From assembly GCA_937935075.1 (NCBI GenBank), contig CALGYB010000076.1:1-35893 (forward strand): a stretch of 35,893 nucleotides of DNA, given 5' to 3'. The position numbers and the translations under genes are program-made. This DNA comes from an uncultured Roseiflexus sp. (GTDB lineage Bacteria > Chloroflexota > Chloroflexia > Chloroflexales > Roseiflexaceae). This document shows positions 15,248-22,690 of this stretch, one piece after another. Each line of letters starts with the position of its first letter. The stretch's first letter is position 1. Under the pieces are notes generated by a model, which saw only the letters and a list, made by a program, of their open reading frames with translations, did no database searches and had not been told where the DNA came from.

Positions 15248-16541
15248 CCATCCTTCCTTCCACAAAAGTAATCAACCAGGCCTCGTCGCCACTACGCAGG
15301 AGCAATTCATCGTCGTACCACTCGCCGGTCAGGTCGGCACGCCCCGGCACATCCGCAAGCGTGGCTTCACCGATGAACCGATCGCCGTCCAGCCGACCGA
15401 TGACAACCTGACCATCCTGAAGCATGACAATGCGAAGCGTCCCATCCGTCAGCCACGTCATCGCCCGCGCATCGAGCGGTATCCGGCGTTCAGGAAGCAG
15501 CGTATCGAGGCTGGCGCGCCATACCTGCGATCGTCCCGCATCGTCCGGCGCAATCCATACGACCTCATCGCTGCTCCAGGCGTATGGCGGCAATCCATCC
15601 ACGGCAGGCTCGGCAACGACTGCTGCAACCGGCGTCGGGCGCAGGCGCGCCAGAGTCAGCGCGCGTCGTTCTCCATCACGACTGGCGATCAGCGCTGCAT
15701 CACCCGACGGGCGCCAGGCGACGCCCGTAATCTTGCCAGGCAGCGCGACAACTGCGACTGGCGGCGCATCCGGCGTGAGATACTGGATGTGTTCACCCGC
15801 GACAGTGCGTTCCGCCAGCAGCAGCGCCCGACCATTCGGTGCGAACCGCACGAGCGACACATCCCCGACAACGGTGGCGGTCATATATTCCCAGCCGCGC
15901 ACCACAATCCGGCTCTCCGAACGGCTGCCCGGTTGAGCCGGTTCATATACCGCTTCGTAGCGTACTCCATCGACCGTCAGCACATCGGCTCGCCCGCGAT
16001 AGGCATCGATCGTGGTCAACCGCTCGACTCCCGACGCGCCGAAGGCGATGGTTTGCGTTGCCGGAGCGTTCTCATCGAGATCTTTCGCTTCGGCATCTGA
16101 AGGAAGCGGAACGACGCTCTGCACGCGCCACGAGTCGCCGGCGCGCCAGATTGATGCAATGCGCATTCCCGGAGCGGCGGATGGCATCTGACGCACACGT
16201 GGCGGCGGGAGACCGGGCGGGAGACTGAGCGAGACCGTTTCCCCCGCTTGCAGTGTCAGATGAACCCAGGAACGCCGTCCATCCGGCAGAGTCGCCGCGA
16301 CAATGTGCGCGCCTGCATAGATCTCGCCATACCAGGGGCGTCCATCGACGGTGATATGCGCCGCCTCCGCAGCCTGTACCCGCAGTTCGGCGCGCCCGCG
16401 CCAGAAGGGAGGGATGGCGCCGCTCGCAATACCGGTCAGTATCCCGACAGCCAGCACGGTGAGCGCAATCTTCCAGTGCCAGCGATAGACAGCACGCGCC
16501 AGCAGCGCGTCCAGATTGATACGATACCCTGCAACAATCAT
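15228..16541 (-). CDS. Membrane-anchored PEGA-like/beta-propeller protein
   Basis: A 437-residue protein of unknown specific function. The N-terminus is short and cytoplasmic-looking, followed by one hydrophobic segment (about 24-45, IALTVLAVGILTGIASG). Next comes a PEGA-like beta segment (ITVDGRPWYGEIYAGAHIV, about residue 64), then repeated blade-like elements such as LVRFAPNGRALLLAE, GVAWRPSGDAALIAS and PYAWSSDEVVWIA, typical of TolB/WD40-like propellers. It would sit outside the cytoplasm and may bind protein or glycan. The ATG at 16541 overlaps the VirB4 stop as ATGA, indicating translational coupling. It therefore belongs to the secretion operon although it has no counterpart in standard T4SS gene lists. 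Confidence 0.65.
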   Translation of the reverse strand: MIVAGYRINLDALLARAVYRWHWKIALTVLAVGILTGIASGAIPPFWRGRAELRVQAAEAAHITVDGRPWYGEIYAGAHIVAATLPDGRRSWVHLTLQAGETVSLSLPPGLPPPRVRQMPSAAPGMRIASIWRAGDSWRVQSVVPLPSDAEAKDLDENAPATQTIAFGASGVERLTTIDAYRGRADVLTVDGVRYEAVYEPAQPGSRSESRIVVRGWEYMTATVVGDVSLVRFAPNGRALLLAERTVAGEHIQYLTPDAPPVAVVALPGKITGVAWRPSGDAALIASRDGERRALTLARLRPTPVAAVVAEPAVDGLPPYAWSSDEVVWIAPDDAGRSQVWRASLDTLLPERRIPLDARAMTWLTDGTLRIVMLQDGQVVIGRLDGDRFIGEATLADVPGRADLTGEWYDDELLLRSGDEAWLITFVEGRMDERTTN

Positions 16542-18391
16542 CGGTCGCTCCCTGCGCCGGTCACAATCCGATGGATTGTGTCGGGCCATTGTGGAATGAA
16601 CAACGGCGTGCGTTCGCCATCTGCCAGCAGCAATGCGGTTGCGCCGATGCCACGCTCGATCCGGCACGTCGCCAGGTATGCCGCTTCCTGATCATTCAGC
16701 CGCAGAATGGCAGCCGCCCGGTTGACCGCATCTGAGTCCTGGTTCAGCCCCAGAATCAGTTTGGTGCGCGCATTTTCCAGCAATACGCGCGTTTGTTCAC
16801 TCTCGTCCAGATCGTCGAGACTCTGAGTGATGACAGTGGCCTTAAACTGAAGACTCCGCCCGATACGGAAGATCATCTGCAATGTGCGCGCGCCCACTTC
16901 CGAGTGAAGCAGCGCATGCGCCTCATCGAGCACCAGATGGCTGCGTCGTCCGGTCGGACGATTGATCGCCGTGGTGACGAAGAAATCCATCACGATCACC
17001 GGCAGCAGACGCGCAAGCATGTCGTCGTTGCTCTGGAGCAATGTCCAGAGATCGATCGCCAGCAACGGGTTGTCGGTCGGCACGTTCGACGGATGGTTGA
17101 AAAGGTCGCCGATGATGCCGCGCGTAAACAACGTCATGGCGCGCGCCAGGTCGGGGGCGATCTCCGCAAGATGCTGCTGCACGTCACTGAACGTAGGCAT
17201 CGGTTGGATAAATGTGTGCGGATCGCTGCTGATGCCGCGTGCGGCGTAGGCTGCGGCAATGGCATCCTGAATCGCAGCGGCGCCGGTTGCATCGACGTGG
17301 GTGCCCTGCGCCTTCAACTCACGGGAGATCAATGCCTTGACAATGCTGATCCGCTGCGCGAGCAGGTCTTCTTCGAGCGCCGCAACGGCGCGTGCGCGTT
17401 CGGGCGCAAGCGGCGGCAATTCCAGCGGATTAATGTGATACCCGGCGCGACTCGAAAGCGAAATGTAGGCGCCGCCAAGCGCCGTCGTCAACGCGCGGTA
17501 CTCCTGTCGCTTCGGATCGAGAATGAGCAGCGCGTCCTCGCCAAGCGCCAGTTCCTGCGCCAGCAACCCGCCCATGGTGTACGTTTTGCCACTCCCCGAC
17601 TCAGCAACAATGAGCATATGCGGGTTGGTCGCCTGCCAGCGGTCATAGACGACGGGCGCGCCGCTGCGCGGGTGTTCGCCCCAGACAATTGGCAACCCGC
17701 CGCGCCGTGTCAGCCCTGGCGAAGCCGTGGGCATGCCCATCGCAGCGGCGCGCCCGCTGGCATCGTGCATCAATCCGGCAGGGGTTCGTCCCAGCGGCAG
17801 CGAGTCGAGATACCCTTCCCACTGCTGAAACTGCATCGTACCGAGTAGAATGCCTTGCTGCGCCGCCGCCTGCCGTATCCGGTCAACACGCGCTGCCAGT
17901 TCTTCAGGAGTTGCCGCAGCAACCGTGATAGTGATCGCCACCTGGAACAGACGATCCGTGCCTGCCGTCAGGTCGTGGCGCAGCGCCGCCGCCGCCTCCA
18001 CTCCCTGTTGCGCCTCTGCATCGAAGTGCGTGCCTGCCTGCGCGTCACCGGCCAGCGTGCCAAGCGCCGCATCTTCGCTGCGCGCCAGCCAGCGACGGGC
18101 AAGTGCGTCGGGAATGGGAACCAGGCGCTGATGAACGGTGATGCCCACCCCATCCAACCCCAACCCTGCATGGTCGAGCCACGCCAGCGCAAGCACCGGC
18201 GGAAATGCGCGCACCTCCAGCGTCGTGATGAACGAATCGCCCACCTGAACCATATGACTCCAGCGCCGGTCGATCCCATCAGGCGCCAGCAGGGTTGTCA
18301 GCGTTGTGGCGCCCGACAAGAATGCGGCATCGGTTGTGCGGCGGCGCACCGGCTCGATGATCGGGCGGGAGAGCGCGTCCCGAAGTGACAT
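16538..18391 (-). CDS. virB4: VirB4-family conjugation/type IV secretion ATPase
   Basis: A 617-residue cytoplasmic ATPase that energises assembly or substrate transfer of type IV secretion systems. Walker A is VAESGSGKTYTMGG (about 262-275). LLILDPKRQEYRAL follows (the D-P-K-R/Q-E-Y segment characteristic of VirB4/TraE-type ATPases), then Walker B RSHLVLDEAHALL (about 483-495), VITQSLDDLDES (sensor Gln) and the C-terminal LLENARTKLILGLN block. All match the VirB4/TraC group and not VirD4. The N-terminal domain is shorter than in VirB4 proteins of 800 residues; part of it may be the separate upstream gene. The ATG at 18391 follows AGAGAGGG. The gene is coupled by ATGA to the propeller-protein gene downstream. 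Confidence 0.92.
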   Translation of the reverse strand: MSLRDALSRPIIEPVRRRTTDAAFLSGATTLTTLLAPDGIDRRWSHMVQVGDSFITTLEVRAFPPVLALAWLDHAGLGLDGVGITVHQRLVPIPDALARRWLARSEDAALGTLAGDAQAGTHFDAEAQQGVEAAAALRHDLTAGTDRLFQVAITITVAAATPEELAARVDRIRQAAAQQGILLGTMQFQQWEGYLDSLPLGRTPAGLMHDASGRAAAMGMPTASPGLTRRGGLPIVWGEHPRSGAPVVYDRWQATNPHMLIVAESGSGKTYTMGGLLAQELALGEDALLILDPKRQEYRALTTALGGAYISLSSRAGYHINPLELPPLAPERARAVAALEEDLLAQRISIVKALISRELKAQGTHVDATGAAAIQDAIAAAYAARGISSDPHTFIQPMPTFSDVQQHLAEIAPDLARAMTLFTRGIIGDLFNHPSNVPTDNPLLAIDLWTLLQSNDDMLARLLPVIVMDFFVTTAINRPTGRRSHLVLDEAHALLHSEVGARTLQMIFRIGRSLQFKATVITQSLDDLDESEQTRVLLENARTKLILGLNQDSDAVNRAAAILRLNDQEAAYLATCRIERGIGATALLLADGERTPLFIPQWPDTIHRIVTGAGSDR

Positions 18392-18403
18392 ATGCCCTCT
18401 CTT

Positions 18404-19075
18404 TCATTGACTCGTATGAACCACCAGGCGAATTCGTTCGAGCAACGCGCCCTGCAACGGGTAGCGCGATGCGCGCACCGGATCGATCAGGCGAAACCAG
18501 AACCGGGCAATCTCTTCGGCTTCGAGCAGACGCGGCGGTGGTGAACCGCCCAGCGATGCCAGCGCCTCCGCCAGACGGCGCGCTCGTGCCACCGCCTCTG
18601 CTAACAACGATGTGTCGCGCGGTGTCGGAACGGCGCCATTCGAGATTCGGAGCGATCCCGACAGCCAGTTTCTGGCGCTGACCGGCAGCGCCGACGGTTC
18701 GCTGCCGGCGACTGCCCAAATGGTCTGCCGGCTGCGGCTGACGGCGGCGCCAGAACATGCCTCCAGATACTCCGCTGTCTCGTCGAGAATGGCCGCCAGT
18801 GTGGGGTGATCCGCCTGATCGCTGCGAGAGCGAAGTTCGGCCATCTCCCACTCCAGGTCCGGCGGTCCATCGACGACGTACACATCCACGGGGGCTTCCT
18901 GCGCCAGTAAGATGCGGTGGTAGGTCTCTGCGAGGCGTGCCCGGCTTTCGTAGGATCGCAGATCCCACGCAGGCGCACCGCCGCCGACCAGTCCTACGGC
19001 GCGTCCATCAGATCGCAGGATTGCGCCGCGCACGATGCGCTGTGGAATGGCGACACACAGTTCGTTGTCACTCAC
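18404..19075 (-). CDS. VirB4-associated protein of unknown family
   Basis: A 223-residue soluble protein without signal or membrane segment, between the PrgI-like gene and virB4. I do not recognise a named family. It contains a strand-rich N-terminus (AIPQRIVRGAILRSDGRAVGLVGG) and an alpha-helical C-terminal half (residues about 80-215). In many Gram-positive T4SS the VirB4 N-terminal domain begins with such a strand-rich piece, so this could be a detached N-terminal domain of VirB4. The start is the GTG at 19075, with GGAGGG 6 bases upstream; it overlaps the PrgI-like gene by 8 bases. The stop is 12 bases before virB4. The position and co-directional spacing make a role with VirB4 likely. 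Confidence 0.55.
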   Translation of the reverse strand: MSDNELCVAIPQRIVRGAILRSDGRAVGLVGGGAPAWDLRSYESRARLAETYHRILLAQEAPVDVYVVDGPPDLEWEMAELRSRSDQADHPTLAAILDETAEYLEACSGAAVSRSRQTIWAVAGSEPSALPVSARNWLSGSLRISNGAVPTPRDTSLLAEAVARARRLAEALASLGGSPPPRLLEAEEIARFWFRLIDPVRASRYPLQGALLERIRLVVHTSQ

Positions 19076-19457
19076 CGGAACCCTCCCTGCGTTGCCAGCG
19101 CGGTCGTTGCAGCGACGGCGCCAGCATCAACGACTCCTCCTGCGGAAGAATCGCCTGAAGTTGGGTGGCGCGCAGCCGCTTCGTCCGGCTCAGGTGCCGC
19201 CAGACGATGCCTGCCGCGTCGCGCGATGAGCGTCCCCACATACGCCCTTCGAGCAGCGCCAGACCGACGGAGATCAACCCGCCGCTCACCCAGATGGTGC
19301 GTTCGATAGTGGCGCCGAGTGAGATGGCAATCCCTCCGACTGCCAGCATCCCGACGATCATCAGGAACGAACGCGCCGGCAGGCGCATCCCAGCGATCTG
19401 CACCGATGCACGCACCCGCAATCGGCGCGGCACGACCGCGCTCAGATAATCGTTCAC
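19068..19457 (-). CDS. PrgI-like membrane protein
   Basis: A 129-residue protein with a short cytoplasmic N-terminus (YLSAVVPRRLRVRASVQIAG), a hydrophobic segment at about 28-48, a second at about 54-70, and a basic C-terminal tail. Size, two adjacent spans and a position just before the VirB4 genes match the PrgI/VirB3-like family that docks VirB4 to the membrane in Gram-positive conjugation systems. I rely on topology and context; the sequence itself is not diagnostic. The start is a GTG at 19457 with GGAGGAG 5-8 bases upstream; an ATG at 19461 belongs to another frame that gives only Arg-rich residues. It overlaps the next gene by 8 bases. Confidence 0.65.
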   Translation of the reverse strand: MNDYLSAVVPRRLRVRASVQIAGMRLPARSFLMIVGMLAVGGIAISLGATIERTIWVSGGLISVGLALLEGRMWGRSSRDAAGIVWRHLSRTKRLRATQLQAILPQEESLMLAPSLQRPRWQRREGSGE

Positions 19458-19476
19458 GCATCTCCTCCTCTTCGGG

Positions 19477-19776
19477 TTATCCGGTCAACCCCATCGCCCA
19501 CGCGACAATGCTCGACGACTGATTGGCGACAACCAGCAAAATGACGAACACTGCCAGATCGATGCCTGCGCTGCGCAGGTCGCGTGGTGATGAGAAGATG
19601 TGCTTTGCCATATCGATGAGCAGGAAGAAGCCCCCGGCGACGGTGATGATGTTCTTCAGCCAGTCGAACAGCGCCTTGAACAATCCGTCGAACTTCGGCG
19701 GATCGGCGAAGAGACCGAGCAGGTCGGCGGGGATGGACGAAACCGCAAGGCCGATGATCGAAATGATGGATTCCAT
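19477..19776 (-). CDS. Small VirB2-like membrane protein
   Basis: A 99-residue protein with two hydrophobic segments (about 40-60 and 70-95) separated by a short polar loop (SSPRDLRSAG). It has an N-terminal amphipathic stretch and no classic signal peptide. Two-span small proteins in this operon position are usually VirB2/TrbC-type pilin or channel-lining subunits. The sequence is not diagnostic, so this is inference. AAAGGAGACGG gives a strong ribosome site for the ATG at 19776. It lies 64 bases after the hydrolase gene and 19 before the PrgI-like gene. Confidence 0.5.
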   Translation of the reverse strand: MESIISIIGLAVSSIPADLLGLFADPPKFDGLFKALFDWLKNIITVAGGFFLLIDMAKHIFSSPRDLRSAGIDLAVFVILLVVANQSSSIVAWAMGLTG

Positions 19777-19840
19777 TGTGCCGTCTCCTTTCAGATTACA
19801 GTAAGAATGTTCGATACAGGCACAGCTTGCCCCGTGGCGG

Positions 19841-22690
19841 TCACCTCGACGTTGATCGCCCGGATTTGCCGCCGCCATACCTGCCGCCATCGGCGTCGGG
19901 CGACCAGTACTGTCCCGTTGGCGGTTCGCCCGGGCGCGGATCACGGTAGAGCGACCCGGGGTAATCTGGCGGCGGCAATTGGTAGGGGGCGCCTTCCGGC
20001 AATCCGGCGATGTTGCCCGGCGGCGCCAGCGGCAGGAATGCCAGCGGATCGACCATATCCGTCCAGCAATTCGTGCCGGGTAGAGGCTGCATGCCCTGCA
20101 ACCACGCGGGTGTGCAGATGTTGATCATCGGGAAGTCGCCCGCATACCCGCGCTGCCGTATCCCGAGGTGCAGGTGTGCGCCGGTCGTCTGCCCGGTCAG
20201 TCCGACAAACCCCAATGGCGACTCGAGTTGATACACGCGCTCCCCCAGGCGCACCGGCGGACCACAGCCGGGCAATGCTTCGACAGCCTGCGTAAACGCG
20301 GGGGCGCCCGCCACACAGCGTTCGTCCATATCGCCGGGCAGCGGCGTGCTGCCGTCCGGCAGCGCTGACTGACAACCGACGCTGATCCAGTTGATCTGCG
20401 GAAATGCCGACTGCAACCGCTGGAGGGGCCAGACTTCGCGCATGGCGCTGGCCCAACTGATGCCGTTCGGGTGATACTCATAGTGCCACCACTCCTGTGA
20501 ATCGGTGCGATCAGGAATACGATTCCAGCCATGACGCTCAAAGATGGCCGTTATGTCGGTTGCATCGAGGTACAGCCGCCACATCCGGCCATCGCGCAGC
20601 CGCCGCCAGGGAAAGCCGGTATCCACATCAATCGCCCGCCCCGTCATATGCCACGACATCAGCGCAACGCCCGGCTTATCGGAGCGGAACTCCGGCGAAC
20701 GCAGCGCATCTGCCAGACGCGCCAGCGGATCCTGCCCGGTCGCCGCGATGATCTCGGCACGCACAGCGGCAAAACTGCGCGCAGCATCTTCCGCCAGCGC
20801 CATATTCGTCGTGCCGCCTGCGGCATTGACAACCCCCGGCAGTGGCACGAGCGCCTGTGACCGACACGCCAACGGCGTCTGACCCGGTCCTTGCCCCGGT
20901 CCTGGCGGAGGTTCGGCAATCGGCGTCACCTCCGGGAAAATGATTTCTGGCGGAAGGGGTGGCGTCGTGGCAATCGCCGGCGGCGGGTACGGCGCCGGTG
21001 TCGCTGTCGGAAACGGTGTGGGCGGGGGCCATGGTCCGGGAGTGACGGCATATGAATCGATGAGAAGATTGACGGTTGCGGTTGTCTGGCGCACCGGCGA
21101 TCGAACCGTTCCATGCACGGTCTGGACACTGTTCATCGGCGCGTCGGCGCGCACTTCCACCACGAACCCGACAGCGAACGCATACGGTCCATCTATGTCA
21201 CAGCGCACGCTGCGGACTGTCGATGAGCATCGCGCACCACCAGAGACGTATGTCACGTCCAGCACCGTCAGGCGCTCACCAGCATCGACTTCGACGGTCA
21301 GGGGCCAGTCGCTGCTCGTTCCGGTCAATGCGACCTGACGACGCCCGCCAACGGGCAATTGGTAGGGCCCAACCGTGCTCATGCTCGCGGACAGAAATGA
21401 AGCGGTTTGCGGTTGTGACGTCGGTGTTGGAGAGGGCGAAACGCCAGGCTCGACGGCGAAGGACATCGTGCGAGGCGCGCGTTTCAGGCTTCCTGCTCCA
21501 TACCCATTACTCCAGAAGGCATTCTCACGTGACACAACCGGAATATCCGCCAGCCGCCACACACAGCGCCTGCCATCGCTCGTCGGCTGGCATGCGGGGG
21601 GCTGACTGGCGTGGTTTCCTGCGGCTGATTGCATCACCAGAATGGTCGGTTCGCTAACGTGCGCATGCACTCCTGGCGTTGGCGCAACCAGCGTCGGGGT
21701 TGGAGTCGGTGGCGGCGGCGGCGGCACGAGGTGGGCACGGAAGCGCAACGCCACATCACCGGCGCGGCGCTGACCGCGCAAGCCGTTGATCGGCGTCTGC
21801 CAGCGTAGCGTCGCCTGCCCGCGTACATTCGCCGGCGGATCGTCGGCAATCCAGCCGCGCCAGCCATCCCCGCGCGCACCCCACGTCACCGTGGTCTGAC
21901 AATCGGCAGGGCGGTCGTAGAGGAAGGTGATCGTCGCACCGCTGCGGACTGGCGCGAACGTGGGCATGTCACCCCGGCACGCAATGGCAATCGCGCCGTC
22001 GGCAACATCGGGAATGAGTTCGCCGGCGCCGATCGGTTGATAGTCGGCATAATCGTCGTAGCGTCCGTACTCATCGATAATTCGCCCCTGGAGTTGCACA
22101 TGCAGGCGGTACGGTTCCAGGTGGGCATAGATCGTCTGGTACGCGCCGCGACTGCTCTCGACGACAACGATCTGCCCGCCGCCTTCCCGATCCGGCTGAC
22201 GTCCGCCGTTCGAGTCCCACCCAACATATGTGACCATGCCATCAATCATGGCAGGAATCACACAGCGATGCGCGAAGGGACAGGCGCCGGTCGGGCTGAC
22301 AATGTCGATGCCGTCGTGGAACTCGGGCTGACCGGTGATCGGGTGGAGACGCCATCCGAAGCGACTGGAGATCGCCCACCCGCCTGCGCGGTAGGTTCCG
22401 TCGGGTTGCACGTCCGGCGCTACGGGCCAGGGGAGCGCCGTGTGTTGAAAGATCATGCCGAGCGCGCCTGCAATCGTCAGCGCCAGGCCGCAGATCAGGA
22501 CAATTGCCAGAACGACCAGCGCCACGATGAGCATGACCTTGCCGCCCGCCACGGCGCCGATCTTCAGCGCCGCATGACCGCCGGCTGCAAGCGCGCGCTT
22601 TGCCATGTGGCGCGCTGCCATGCGCGCAGCGCCGTGGGCGACATCACGCGCCGGTGATGGAGAGATAGACTGATGTTCGCTCTCGCTCAT
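19841..22690 (-). CDS. Membrane-anchored peptidoglycan hydrolase with M23 and M15 domains
   Basis: A 949-residue protein with one hydrophobic span (about 52-80) and the remainder exported. An M23 (LytM-type) N-half begins at about 106: SSRFGWRLHPITGQPEFHDGID has zinc ligands His125 and Asp129, and TIYAHLEPY follows at about 187. The usual HxH strand is absent there. A long Pro/Thr-rich and beta-strand-rich stretch (about 230-600) follows, then an M15/VanY-like D,D-carboxypeptidase with MSWHMTGRAIDVD (His681, Asp688) and EWWHYEYH (His736). At about 812-843, RLGERVYQLESPLGFVGLTG and TGAHLHLG (His839, His841) look like the missing M23 C-half. Its likely job is the VirB1-like one: local wall remodelling for the machine. 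It overlaps the VirB6-like stop by ATGA (22687-22690). Confidence 0.85.
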   Translation of the reverse strand: MSESEHQSISPSPARDVAHGAARMAARHMAKRALAAGGHAALKIGAVAGGKVMLIVALVVLAIVLICGLALTIAGALGMIFQHTALPWPVAPDVQPDGTYRAGGWAISSRFGWRLHPITGQPEFHDGIDIVSPTGACPFAHRCVIPAMIDGMVTYVGWDSNGGRQPDREGGGQIVVVESSRGAYQTIYAHLEPYRLHVQLQGRIIDEYGRYDDYADYQPIGAGELIPDVADGAIAIACRGDMPTFAPVRSGATITFLYDRPADCQTTVTWGARGDGWRGWIADDPPANVRGQATLRWQTPINGLRGQRRAGDVALRFRAHLVPPPPPPTPTPTLVAPTPGVHAHVSEPTILVMQSAAGNHASQPPACQPTSDGRRCVWRLADIPVVSRENAFWSNGYGAGSLKRAPRTMSFAVEPGVSPSPTPTSQPQTASFLSASMSTVGPYQLPVGGRRQVALTGTSSDWPLTVEVDAGERLTVLDVTYVSGGARCSSTVRSVRCDIDGPYAFAVGFVVEVRADAPMNSVQTVHGTVRSPVRQTTATVNLLIDSYAVTPGPWPPPTPFPTATPAPYPPPAIATTPPLPPEIIFPEVTPIAEPPPGPGQGPGQTPLACRSQALVPLPGVVNAAGGTTNMALAEDAARSFAAVRAEIIAATGQDPLARLADALRSPEFRSDKPGVALMSWHMTGRAIDVDTGFPWRRLRDGRMWRLYLDATDITAIFERHGWNRIPDRTDSQEWWHYEYHPNGISWASAMREVWPLQRLQSAFPQINWISVGCQSALPDGSTPLPGDMDERCVAGAPAFTQAVEALPGCGPPVRLGERVYQLESPLGFVGLTGQTTGAHLHLGIRQRGYAGDFPMINICTPAWLQGMQPLPGTNCWTDMVDPLAFLPLAPPGNIAGLPEGAPYQLPPPDYPGSLYRDPRPGEPPTGQYWSPDADGGRYGGGKSGRSTSR

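Noticed and set aside
14871-16100. Plus-strand frame of 409 residues
   Set aside because: Antisense shadow of the FtsK-like and propeller genes, with no family features and no ribosome site.
19072-19461. Alternative frame at the PrgI-like gene
   Set aside because: Arg-rich frame without hydrophobic segments; the GTG frame at 19457 gives a sensible two-span protein and a better ribosome site spacing.
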